Assembly (NCBI GenBank): GCA_035578155.1
Contig: JAPWDM010000001.1
Span: 173,500,395 to 173,564,394, forward strand
Source: Brachynemurus nebulosus
Taxonomy: Eukaryota; Arthropoda; Insecta; Neuroptera; Myrmeleontidae
DNA: 64,000 nt
Reading direction: 5' to 3'
The notes below the pieces were generated by a model. The model had not been told where the DNA came from. It was given only the letters and a program-made list of their open reading frames with translations, and did no database searches. A program made the position numbers and the translations under genes. This document shows, piece after piece, positions 33,688-45,237 of this stretch (within the stretch, counting starts at the first letter, position 1; each line of letters begins with the position of its first letter).

Positions 33688-34380
33688 TACATAGAACTGT
33701 TAACATTTTTTATGCCGAACTGTAATTGTTCTCACCGTTATGTTTTCATATATGTACACCAAACATTCGTGAAATGAGTATCAGCAATCAAGAATTAAAA
33801 ACAGGATGGACAAAACACTTACAACACGGTAATAGTAAAACACATTAAAAAAGCGTTCCATACAAACAGCAATAAAAAGGTATGAGATTTTATCTAAAGG
33901 GTTTAAAAAAAAACCTGTGGATAAAATAAATTTTTATAATTAATATTATCAAATTAAATAATATATAAAAATCTGATTTTCATGTCCAATTATATTAAAA
34001 AAACAATTATTAAAAAAAAATAAATAAAATAGAAAAAATGGTAGCAGAGCGTGGTTCAGTTTACTCATTAAGATATTGAGATAGTGGTGGGATTCGAACG
34101 GTACTCATAAGATTACTCACTCCTAATAAAAGTCAATTACCTAGATAAAGTTTTAAATATATGTATTAAATCCTTCTTGAGGCTTGGAAAGGACTAATTT
34201 AAGTGAGGAGGCGAATTATGGTTTTATATCCAAATCAAACTATTTTTGAAATTGTAATCTCTGTTTTCAAATTGCTGTTAACTAGTTTAACGGGAGTAGT
34301 TTTTTTTATTTTTTATGTTTTTATTTCTTTACTTTTAAAAAAATTCAAAAGGAACAATTGATACCTACACAGGTGGGTGT
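33688..34380. other. Unassigned DNA with a possible SINE-like B box
   Basis: GTGGGATTCGAACGGTACTC at about 34,086 is the complement of a pol III B box (GTTCGAATCCCA), so a tRNA-derived piece may lie on the minus strand. No A box or cloverleaf was found. The rest is AT-rich. Confidence 0.35.
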
Positions 34381-34387
34381 GTCCACG

Positions 34388-34789
34388 GTAACTCACGTTA
34401 CCAAGTGAATCAAAATTTAATAGTTTTTGTATTATAACAACACTAAGTTAAAACATTTTTTAATTGGAATTTTTTCTAGTATTAGCATGATGATCTGCTT
34501 TTACCATAATTTTTTTTAAAGCTTTTGGGTTGTCCACAACTGAAATAATAATTTAAACATTTCGGTAACTCACGTTACAAAAAAGGGACAGTACAAAATT
34601 TACGTTGGAGTCAATTGCTTTTTTCTGCTCCCGATTCAAAGTTACAAGAATAATTTTTTTTTATATTCAACCTGTGTGTGTTATATAGAAGATGATAAGT
34701 TTGTCAAAATTTTCCTATGCCTGTAGAAGACTTTATTATTAAAATTCCATATCAATGTCGGTAACTCACGTTACGGTAACTCACGTTAC
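34388..34789 (+). repeat. Four copies of GTAACTCACGTTAC, left of the foldback
   Basis: Exact 14-bp copies at 34,388, 34,565, 34,761 and 34,776; the last two are back to back. Each has the inverted form GTAAC-N4-GTTAC. Three more copies lie right of the foldback (43,088-43,288), so these belong to one older element that the foldback split. Confidence 0.9.
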
Positions 34790-35136
34790 ATTTTGTCTTC
34801 ATTGGAAAATAGTCTGAAAACAGTTATATAAAATAATTATTATTTGTATACATTACTCAAATCAATGTATACAGTTTTTAAAAGAATATTTTACAATGTT
34901 GAAGCCCTTTTTTTATATAGAAGTATTTAGAAAAGAAGTGTTTGGGCAAACAAATTAAGCGACACATATGAAATACTAGAAATTACTAAATATCAGAATA
35001 ACAGAAAAATTTTATAATACCTGTTATAAACTATAAAATACTAGTCTTAAACAATAGAAGTTTTAAACAGAAGGTGAAAAAGTAGCCTATTTATTTTAAT
35101 CCTACAATTTTTAGTAGGCTGTCTTATAATACTGGT

Positions 35137-35145
35137 TAAAACATT
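35137..35145 (+). repeat. Left 9-bp target duplication of the foldback
   Basis: TAAAACATT, identical to 42,774-42,782. Confidence 0.9.
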
Positions 35146-35556
35146 ACGATGGTGTTTTTAGCAGAAAAAAATAGCAGAAAAAAATCGCTGCGTGAACACA
35201 ATGCGTAAAAAATATTATTTGAGAATAACAAAACGATATTTGAACAGCCGGACAGTTAGCACATATCGACTAACTGAACTCAACTTCCCGTTTCGTTTGT
35301 AACATGTACGTACTCACGACATATTGAACGAACCAAAATCAACTAACAATTTTCTTCCAAAATAAAATGAAAAAATTTCAAAACTGAAAGGACTTAACGT
35401 TTTGAAAATCACATCGATACTTCATCCAACTAATAAACTAATGTACAAGAAAAATTCAGAAAATTTTTCGCGCATTAAATATTGCAAAATAAATGATAAA
35501 ATATAAAAATTGTTAAATTTTGTATCGCAAATACATAAGTTATCGTAAGTTAGAAC

Positions 35557-38500
35557 CAAAATTTCGGGAAAACGGGTAGCCGTGTATTTTCTGCTGGCAT
35601 GGCATTTTGTTACTTATTATTTTAGTAACATGCAACGAAAATTTGAACCAGATCCTATGCGTCGTTTTCTGGCAACTGACGGCAAAAAATTTTATTGTGA
35701 TACAAAGCGAATATAATATACTTGTTTCGAAGTCAAATTTCGGGAAAACGATCAGCCGTGTATTTTCTGCTGGCATAGTGGTTTGTTGCCTATTATATTA
35801 ATAATAACCAGTGAAAATTTGAACAAGATCCTATGCGTCCTTTTCTGGCAATTGACGGCAAAAAATTCTATTGTGATACAAAGCGAATATAATGTACTCG
35901 ATTCGAAGTCAAATTTCGGGAAAACGATCAGCCGTGTATTTTCTGCTGGCATGGAATTTTGTTACTTATTATATGAGTAAAATCCCACCAAAATTTGAAC
36001 CAGATCCTATGCGTCGTTTTCTGGCAATTGACGGCAAAAAATTTTATTCTGGTACAAAGCGCCTATAATACTTGATTCGAAGTCAAATTTCGGGAAAACG
36101 ACCAGCCGTGTATTTTCTGCTGGCATGGAATTTTGTTACTTATTATGTTAGTAAAATTCAAACAAAATTTGAACCAGATCCTATGCGTCGTTTTCTGGCA
36201 ATTGACGGCAAAAAATTTTATTCTGGCACAAAGCGCCTATAATACTTGATTCGAAGTCAAATTTCGGGAAAACGACTAGCCGTGTATTTTCTGCTGGCAT
36301 AGCATTTTGTTACTTATTATTTTAGTAACATGCAACGCAAATTTGCACCAGATCCTATGCGTCGTTTTCTGGCAATTGACGGCAAAAAATTTTATTCTGG
36401 CACAAAGCGCCTATAATACTTGATTCGAAGCCAAATTTCGGGAAAACTACTAGCCGTGTATTTTCTGCTGGCATGGCATTTTGTTACCTATGATGTTAGT
36501 AAAATTCAAACAAAATTTGAACCCGATCCTATGCGTCGTTTTCTGGCAATTGACGGCAAAAAATTTTATCGTGATCGAAAGCGAATATAATATATGTGAT
36601 TCGAAGTCAAATTTCGGGAAAACGATTAGCCGTGTCTTTTCTGCTGGCATGACATTTTGTTACTTATTATGTTAGTGAAATTCAAACAAAATTTGAACCA
36701 GATCCTATGCGTCGTTTTCTGGCAATTAACGGCAAAAAATTTTATTGTGATCGAAAGCGAATATAATATACGTGATTCGAAGTCAAATTTCGGGAAAACG
36801 ATTAGCCGTGTATTTTCTGCTGGCATGGCGTTTTGTTACTTATTATGTTAGTAAAATTCACACAAAAATTGAACCAGATCCTATGCGTCGTTTTCTGGTA
36901 ATTGACGGCAAAAAATTTTATTCCTGGCACAAAGCGCCTATAATACTTGATTCGAAGTCAAATTTCGGGAAAACGACTAGCCGTGTATTTTCTGCTGGCA
37001 TGGCATTTTGTTACTTATTATGTTAGTAAAATTCAAACAAAATTTGAACCAGATCCTATGCGTCGTTTTCTGGCAATTGACGGCAAAAAATTCTTTTGTG
37101 ATACAAAGCGAATATAATGTACTCGATTCGAAGTCAAATTTCGGGAAAACGATCAGCCGTGTATTTTCTGCTGGCATGGAATTTTGTTACCTATTATATT
37201 AGTAAAATCAAACCACAATTTGAACCAGATCCTATGCGTCGTTTTCTGGCAATTGACGGCAAAAAATTTTATTCTGGCACAAAGCGTCTATAATACTTGA
37301 TTCGAAGTCAAATTTCGGGAAAACGACTAGCCGTGTATTTTCTGCTGACATAGCATTATGTTACTTATTATTTTAGTAACATGCAACGAAAATTTGCACC
37401 AGATCCTATGCGTCGTTTTCTGGCAATTGACGGTTAAAAGTTTTATTCTGGCACAAAGCGCCTATAACACTTGATTCGAAGTCAAATTTTGTGAAAACGA
37501 CCAGCCGTGTATTTTCTGCTGGCATGGAATTTTGTTACTTATTATGTTAGTAAAATTCAAACAAAATTTGAACCAGATCCTATGCGTCGTTTTCTGGCAA
37601 TTGACGGCAAAAAATTTTATTCTGGCACAAAGCGCCTATAATACTTGATTCGAAGTCAAATTTCGGGAAAACGACTAGCCGTGTATTTTCTGCTGGCATA
37701 GCATTTTGTTACTTATTATTTTAGTAACATGGAACGCAAATTTGCACCAGATCCTATGCGTCGTTTTCTGGCAATTGACGGTTAAAAGTTTTATTCTGGC
37801 ACAAAGCGCCTATAATACTTGATTCGAAGTCAAATTTCGGGAAAACGACCAGCCGTGTATTTTCTGCTGGCATGGAATTTTGTTACCTATTATGTTGGTA
37901 AAATTCAAACAAAATTTGAACCAGATCCTATGCGTCGTTTTCTGGCAATTGACGGCAAAAAATTTTATTGTAATCGAAAGCGAATATAATATACGTGATT
38001 CGAAGTCAAATTTCGGGAAAACGATTCGCCGTGTATTTTCTGCTGGCATGGCGGATTGTTACTTTTTATGTTAGTAACATTCAAATAAAAATTGAACCAG
38101 ATCCTATGCGTCGTTTTCTGGGAATTGACGTCAAAAAAATTTTATTCTGGCACAAAGCGCCTATAATACTTGATTCGAAGTCAAATTTCGGGAAAACGAC
38201 TAGCCGTGTGTTTTCTGCTGGCATGACATTTTGTTACGTATTATGTTAGTAAAATTCAAACAAAATTTGAACCAGATCCTATGCGTCGTTTTCTGGCCAC
38301 TGACGGCAAAAAATTTTATTGTAATCGAAAGCGAATATAATATACGTGATTCGAAGTCATATTTCGGGAAAACGATTAGCCGTGTATTTTCTGCTGGCAT
38401 GGCATTTTGTTATCTATTATATTAGTAAAATTCAAACAAAATTTGAACCAGATCCTATGCGTCGTTTTCTGGCAATTGACGGCAAAAAATTTTATTCCTG

Positions 38501-40083
38501 GCACAAAGCGCCTATAATTCTTGATTCGAAGTCAAATTTCGGGAAAACGACTACCCGTGTATTTTCTGCTGGCACTACATTGTGTTACTTATTATGTTAG
38601 TGAAATTCAAACAAAATTTGAACCAGATCCTATGCGTCGTTTTCTGGCAATTGACGGCAAAAAATTTTATTGTGTTCGAAAGCGAATATAATATACGTGA
38701 TTCGAAGTCAAATTTCGGAAAAACGATTAGCCGTGTATTTTCTGCTGGCATGGCATTTTGTTACTTATTATGTTAGTAAAACACATAAAAATTGAACCAG
38801 ATACTATGCGTCGTTTTCTCGCAATTGACAGCAAAAAATTTTATTCCTGGCACAAAGCACCTATAATACTTGATTCGAAGTCAAATTTCGGGAAAACGAC
38901 TAGCCGTGTATTTTCTGCTGGCATGGCATTTTGTTACTTATTATGTTAGTAAAATTCAAACAAAATTTGAACCAGATCCTAGCGTCGTTTTCTGACAATT
39001 GACGGCAAAAAATTTTATTCTGGCTCAAAGCGCCTATAATACTTGATTCGAAGTCAAATTTCGGGATAACGATCAGCCTTGCATTTTCTGCTGGCATAGT
39101 GGTTTGTTGCCTATTATATTAGTTATAACCAGTGAAAGTTTGAACAAGATCCTATGCGTCGTTTTCTGGCAACTGACGGCAAAAAATTTTATTCTGGCAC
39201 AAAGCGCCTATAATACTTGATTCGAAGTCAGATTTCGGGAAAACGACTATCCGTGTATTTTCTGCTGGGATGACATTTTGTTACCTATTATGTTAGTAAA
39301 ATTCAAACAAAATTTGAACCAGATCCTATGCGTCGTTTTCTGGCAATTGACGGCAAAAAATTTTATTCTGGCACAAAGCGCCTATAATACTTGATTCGAA
39401 GTCAAATTTCGGGAAAACGATCAGCCGTGTATTTTCTGCTGGCATAGTGGTTTGTTGCCTATTATATTAGTAATAACCAGTGAAAGTTTGAACAAGATCC
39501 TATGCGTCGTTTTCTGGCAATTGACAGCAAAAAATTCTATTGATACAAAGCGAATATAATGTACTCGATTCGAAGTCAAATTTTGGGAAAACGATCAGCC
39601 GTGTATTTTCTGCTGGCATGGAATTTTGTTGCTTATTATATCAGTAAAATCCAACCAAAATTCGAACCAGATCCTATGCGTCGTTTTCTGGCAATTGACG
39701 GTAAAATATTTTATTCTGGCACAAAGCGCCTATAATACTTGATTCGAAGTCAAATTTCGGGAAAACGACCAGCCGTGTAATTTCTGCTGACATGGTGGTT
39801 TGTCAGTTATTATATTAGTTACAAGCAGCAAAAATTTGAACCAGATCGTATGCGTCGTTTTCTGGCAATTGACGGCAAAAACAGTTTTTCGCCGAAAAAA
39901 GGGACTATAATACTGGATTCGAAGTCAAATTTTGCTACTTAGTATATTAGTAGGGCAGGGCATTTTGTTACATATTTTATTTGTAACAGACAACGAAAAC
40001 TTGAACCAGATCCCATGCGTCGTTTTCTGGCAATTAAGGGCAAAATTTTTATTCTGGCCAAAATACCTATAATACTTGATATC
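35557..40083 (+). repeat. Left foldback array: 26 monomers of ~176 bp
   Basis: The core GATCCTATGCGTCGTTTTCT (allowing one or two changes) occurs 26 times at near-constant spacing from about 35,654 to 40,011. Other constant parts are TTCGGGAAAACGA, CCGTGTATTTTCTGCTGGCA and TTGACGGCAAAAAATTTTAT. Three monomer types differ in the segment after that: GTGATACAAAGCGAATATAA, GTRATCGAAAGCGAATATAA and CTGGCACAAAGCGCCTATAA. The last two monomers before the centre are the most diverged. Confidence 0.93.
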
Positions 40084-42353
40084 CCGAAATTTGGCTTCGT
40101 ATCAAGTATTATAGGCACTTTGTGCCAGAATAAAATTTTTTGCCGTCAATTGCCAGAAAACGACGCATAGGATCTGGTTCAACTTTTGTTTGAATTTTAC
40201 TAACATAATAAGTAACAAAATTCCATGCCAGCAGAAAATACACGGCTGGTCGTTTTCCCGAAATTTGACTTCGAATCAAGTATTATAGGCGCTTTGTGCC
40301 AGAATAAAACTTTTAATCGTCAATTGCCAGAAAACGACGCATAGGATCGGGTTCAAATTTTGTTTGAATTTTACTAACATCATAGGTAACAAAATGCCAT
40401 GCCAGCAGAAAATACACGTCTAGTAGTTTTCCCGAAATTTGGCTTCGAATCAAGTATTATAGGCGCTTTGTGCCAGAATAAAATTTTTTGCCGTCCATTG
40501 CCAGAAAACGACGCATAGGATCTGGTTCAAATTTTGTTTGAATTTTACTAACATAACAAGTAACAAAATTCCATGCCAGTAGAAAATACACGGCTGGTCG
40601 TTTTCCCGAAATTTGACTTCGAATCAAGTATTATAGGCGCTCTGTGCCAGAATAAAACTTTTAACCGTCAATTGCCAGAAAACGACGCATAGGATCTGGT
40701 GCAAATTTGCGTTGCATGTTACTAAAATAATAAGTAACAAAATGCTATGCCAGCAGAAAATACACGACTAGTCGTTTTCCCGAAATTTGACTTCGAATCA
40801 AGTACATTATATTCGCTTTGTATCACAATAGAATTTCTTGCCGTCAATTGCCAGAAAAGGACGCATAGGATCTTGTTCAAAGTTTCACTGGTTATTATTA
40901 ATATAATAGACAACAAACCACTATGCCAGCAGAAAATACACGGCTGATCGTTTTCCCGAAATTTGACTTCGAAACAAGTATATAATATTCGCTTTGTATC
41001 ACAATAAAATTTTTTGCCGTCAGTTGCCAGAAAACGACGCATAGGATCTGGTTCAATTTTTGTTTGAATGTTACTGACATAATAAGTAACAAACTGCCAT
41101 GCCAGCAGAAAATACACGGCTAATCGTTTTCCCGATTTTGACTTCGAATCACGTATATTATATTCGCTTTCGATCACAATAAAATTTTTTGCCGTCAATT
41201 GCTAGAAAACAACGCATAGGGTCTGGTTCAAATTTTGTTTGAATTTTACTAACATAATAGGTAACAAAATGCCATGCCAGCAGAAAATACACGGCTAGTA
41301 GTTTTCCCGACATTTGGCTTCGAATCAAGTATTATAGGCGCTTTGTGCCAGAATAAAATTTTTTGCCGTCAATTGCCAGAAAACGACGCATAGGATCTGG
41401 TTCAAATTTTGTTTTAATTTTACTAACATAATAAGTAACAAAATTCTATGCCAGCAGAAAATACACGGCTGGTCGTTTTCCCGAAATTTGACTTCGAATC
41501 AAGTATTATAGGCGCTTTGTGCCAGTATAAAACTTTTAACCGTCAATTACCAGAAAACGACGCATAGGATCTGGTGCAAATTTTCGTTGCATGTTACTAA
41601 AATAATAAGTAACAAAATGCTATGCCAGCAGAAAATACACGGCTAGTCGTTTTCCCGCAATTTGACTTCGAATCGAGTACATTATATTCGCTTTGTATCA
41701 CAATAAAATTTTTTGCCGTCAGTTGCCAGAAAACGACGCATAGGATCTTGTTCAAACTTTCAGTGGTTATTACTAATATAATAGGCAACAAACCACTATG
41801 CCAGCAGAAAATACACGGCTGATCGTTTTCCCGAAATTTGACTTCGAAACAAGTATATTATATTCGCTTTGTATCACAATAAAATTTTTTGCCGTCAGTG
41901 GCCAGAAAACGACGCATAGGATCTGGTTCAAATTTTGTTTGAATTTTACTAACATAATAAGTAACAAAATTCCATGCCAGCAGAAAATACACGGCTGGTC
42001 GTTTTCCCGAAATTTGACTTCGAATCAAGTATTAGAGGCGCTTTGTGCCAGAATAAAACTTTTAACCGTCAATTGCCAGAAAACGACGCATAGGATCTTG
42101 TTCAAACTTTCACTGGTTATTACTAATATAATAGGCAACAAACCACTATGCCAGCAGAAAATACACGGCTGATCGTTTTCCCGAAATTTGACTTCGAAAC
42201 AAGTATATTCGCTTTGTATCACAATAAAATTTTTTGCCGTCAGTTGCCAGAAAACGACGCATAGGATCTGGTTCAAATTTTCGTTGCATGTTACTAAAAT
42301 AATAAGTAACAAAATGCCATGCCAGCAGAAAATACACGGCTACCCGTTTTCCC
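40084..42353 (-). repeat. Right foldback array: 13 monomers, inverted
   Basis: The complementary core CGACGCATAGGATC occurs 13 times from about 40,163 to 42,258, half the number in the left arm. The junction reads CTATAATACTTGAT directly followed by ATCCCGAAATTTGG, so the arms are adjacent without a loop. Confidence 0.93.
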
Positions 42354-42773
42354 GAAATTTTGGTTCTAACTTACGATAACTTATGTATTTGCGATACAAA
42401 ATTTAACAATTTTTATATTTTATCATTTATTTTCCAATATTTAATGCGCGAAAAATTTTCTGAATTTTTCTTGTACATTAGTTTATTAGTTGGATGAAGT
42501 ATCGATGTGATTTTCAAAACGTTAAGTCCTTTCAGTTTTGAAATTTTTTCATTTTATTTTGGAAGAAAATTGTTAGTTGATTTTGGTTCGTTCAATATGT
42601 CGTGAGTACGTACATGTTACAAACGAAACGGGAAGTTGAGTTCAGTTAGTCGATATGTGCTAACTGTCCGGCTGTTCAAATATCGTTTTGTTATTCTCAA
42701 ATAATATTTTTTACGCATGGTGTTGACGCAGCGATTTTTTTCTGCTATTTTTTTCTGCTAAAAACACCATCGT

Positions 42774-42782
42774 TAAAACATT
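42774..42782 (+). repeat. Right 9-bp target duplication of the foldback
   Basis: TAAAACATT, identical to 35,137-35,145. Confidence 0.9.
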
Positions 42783-43087
42783 TCTAAATTCATAATGGGA
42801 AACCCTTACTGTTTTTTACTTCTCTTTAATATTAACTGATCTTCTGAACTTCAAGTACATCCTACCACCTTTCATTTCAATTTCTTGGTACGGAAGTACA
42901 TTTAAAACCTGTTAACATTAACAAAAGTAACGTCATTTTCATCTATTTTGAAAAGTTTGTTATTTTGTCCAGAAACGCTCTTCAAACACATAACTTTTGC
43001 TCAGGGATGGCATCCACATTACTCTGGCACACATAATTTCTCGAATAAAGAAACAACTAAAGAAATAACTCCTATTTAAGAAACTCC

Positions 43088-43288
43088 GTAACGTGAGTTA
43101 CCATTCTGGTAACTCACGTTACATTTTTTAGGTACGTTAAATTTACATTTTTGTTTTTTGTAAAAATATAAAAAAATTAGTTCTGCAATCAATGAGTTAT
43201 TTGTGATGAGAATACAAAAAATCATATGTCTAAGTCCAATTTCCTAAAAGTTACAGAAACAAATTAATGTTTTGGTAACTCACGTTAC
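43088..43288 (+). repeat. Three copies of GTAACTCACGTTAC, right of the foldback
   Basis: One inverted copy (GTAACGTGAGTTAC, 43,088-43,101) is followed 7 bp later by a direct copy (43,109-43,122), and a third lies at 43,275-43,288. Confidence 0.9.
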
Positions 43289-44287
43289 AGTTACTGGGTT
43301 GCTAATCTTTCATCCATTTCATAATTTTATGAAATTAGTTTGAATTAAAAGCTTTAGGGTTATAGTTACCTTAGATCCTGTAGATCATTCTTCTTTTATC
43401 AAAACTTCTCAACTTTCAACTATAACTGTAACATTATTCTTAAAAAGGATACAAAAAAATCAACACACCATTAACAATCAACATAGCCTCCAAACAACTG
43501 GCAAAAAAACAAACAAAACACAAGTTCCCTGCAAAAACAGAGTGGTGCCCACTTCCTACATCTAATACACAACACAATACCAGTAATATTATAATTTTAT
43601 CATATTTTTTATTTTTTTATGTTATGGACCTTTTCTCGTGGACAGACCCAGGTACATATGATTGTGAAGGTATAAAACGAGGGTTGTTTGTAATATAATT
43701 TAAAAATGAAATCACTAATACAAAAAAGTTTTACAAATTGTGTTCGGTTAAGAATTAATTAATTGATTGAGTGTAACTTTTTTTTTCTAATTGAATTAAA
43801 TCGAAAACTTTATCGACAAAAATTCAAATAGATTTTTTTTATTACCTTTCCGTATAGGAAATAAAACAATAATTGATTGAATGTCTTTAATATCAAAGGT
43901 TATACGCAAGTATAATTGAAAATTAAATCAAATGCTTTTTAATTTGATTATTCTTTGTCTTGTAAATTAAAAATTAATTTTCATTATCATATTATAAATA
44001 TCATTTTAGTATATATCAGTTTAAATTATTTTTTCAATATAATATAAAAGAGGCGGCTGCAGGAGCGTATTACTTCAAAAAATTTACTGTGCAATAATTT
44101 CAGTTTCAATTGAGATCGAGGTAGAATGCAAAAAAAATTTTTATTACATTCTTTGATTTTTTTGGTTTATGAAAGTAAACCAAAACAATTCTGGTGTTTG
44201 CTTTCTGCTCCTGAAAATGGAGGAGAAATGAATGCCCTCCTCCACAGTTTATACATTCTCGATCTTGTGCCTCGAAAAGAGTTGGGC
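43289..44287. other. AT-rich DNA without a recognised feature
   Basis: No gene recognised. A 117-codon frame begins at 44,126 and runs into the next element; it is read as transposon-derived or chance. Confidence 0.4.
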
Positions 44288-45237
44288 GAGTTCTCTGAGG
44301 TTGGCACCCACTTTTGCGAATTTTACGATTTAAGCGTGCGCATTCGTTTGTCCATTATCGTCCAACAAAAGACTCCGATTGCCCACTTTTCGTTTCGGAA
44401 TAGCCGCCCAAAAACTTTGCCACTGACACCCACAAATTACTTAGATCGTTTATCTTTCGCTTGTTCACCCACCGGTTAATTATAATTAGCATAATTATTA
44501 AAATTCTCAGAAAATGTGAAGTTCGCAATCCTTTTTTGGTATTTTGTAATTTTTTTACTGTATTCGTTTGTCTGTCGTTAGTTCAAAACTGTCCACCCCC
44601 GAGTTTCATTTGTCCACACACCATTTCGATATCGGAGGTTAAAAACATTTTGCATTAGACTATTACTATAAACGATTTGAACAGAGCCTGGACCAACCAG
44701 ATCCTGACTCATTTTCGAAACGTTTTCTTGTTTTCGTTTGTCTACCCATCAGTTAATTGTAATTAATTATTAAAATTTTCAGAAAATGTGAAATTGGCAC
44801 CTATTCATTTTTTAAAATGTCTGGACAAACGGAAAAAAGCCTAAATAAATGATGAAAAAGAGTCTTTAATCGTTTACCCAGTTCTTTTTTGGTTTATTCA
44901 CGTTAAATTCTTCTTCATCCAGATTTTGTTTTCGTTGGTAGAGGACACTTTTCCTTTCTCCATCTCTGGACCTTACCTTTTTATGACCGAATTTCTATTG
45001 TACGAATTGCTGGACGAATATGCACAAAGGAAGGACAAACAATTCAGGTATTTTAAAATTCTTTGCAATTTGTGGATGCCAGCTAGAAACATTTGCAAAA
45101 AAAAAATTTTCTAGTCGCTATTTCGAAAAGAAATATTAACAATTTAAAATTTTTTACTAGACAATACTGGACAAACGAATTCGAATCTTAAATCGCAAAA
45201 TTCACAAAAGACCGGTGGTGCCAACTTCACAGAGCTC
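44288..45237. mobile_element. 950-bp element with CGTTTGTCC iterations
   Basis: Inverted ends of about 70 bp: the left has GGTTGGCACC, GAATTTTACGATTTAAG and ATTCGTTTGTCC; the right is the complement. The word (C)GTTTGTC(C/T) or its complement GGACAAAC recurs at least seven times (about 44,345, 44,566, 44,606, 44,738, 44,822, 45,035, 45,170). An internal segment (GGTTAATTATAATTA then TTATTAAAATTCTCAGAAAA) is duplicated at about 44,474 and 44,752. The open frame at 44,126-44,479 overlaps the left arm and has no known domain. Confidence 0.7.

Larger units (their letters stand above)
35146..42773. mobile_element. 7.6-kb giant foldback element
   Basis: The ends are exact complements (ACGATGGTGTTTTTAGCAG and CTGCTAAAAACACCATCGT) and are flanked by a perfect 9-bp duplication TAAAACATT. 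Each arm has about 410 bp of single-copy terminal sequence (35,146-35,556 and 42,354-42,773; near identical) followed by a tandem array of a roughly 176-bp monomer. The arrays face each other and meet at about 40,083 with no internal spacer. This is the architecture of Drosophila FB elements (long inverted repeats made of tandem repeats, 9-bp duplication). No coding sequence was recognised: frames of about 65 codons on both strands recur once per monomer and do not continue in register (176 is not a multiple of 3). It probably depends on an enzyme supplied elsewhere. Confidence 0.93.

Noticed and set aside
35557..40083. Regularly spaced repeats that could suggest a CRISPR array
   Set aside because: The whole ~176-bp unit is repeated with no unique spacers, it is part of a foldback element, and the genome is eukaryotic.
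35540..42379. Recurring open frames of 63-158 codons on both strands across the foldback arrays
   Set aside because: They repeat once per ~176-bp monomer, occur on both strands, and do not stay in register because the monomer length is not a multiple of 3. They carry no domain and reflect monomer composition, not genes.
44126..44479. 117-codon plus-strand frame (MQKKFLLHSLIFLVYES...)
   Set aside because: It spans the boundary and left arm of the 44,288-45,237 element and has no known motif.
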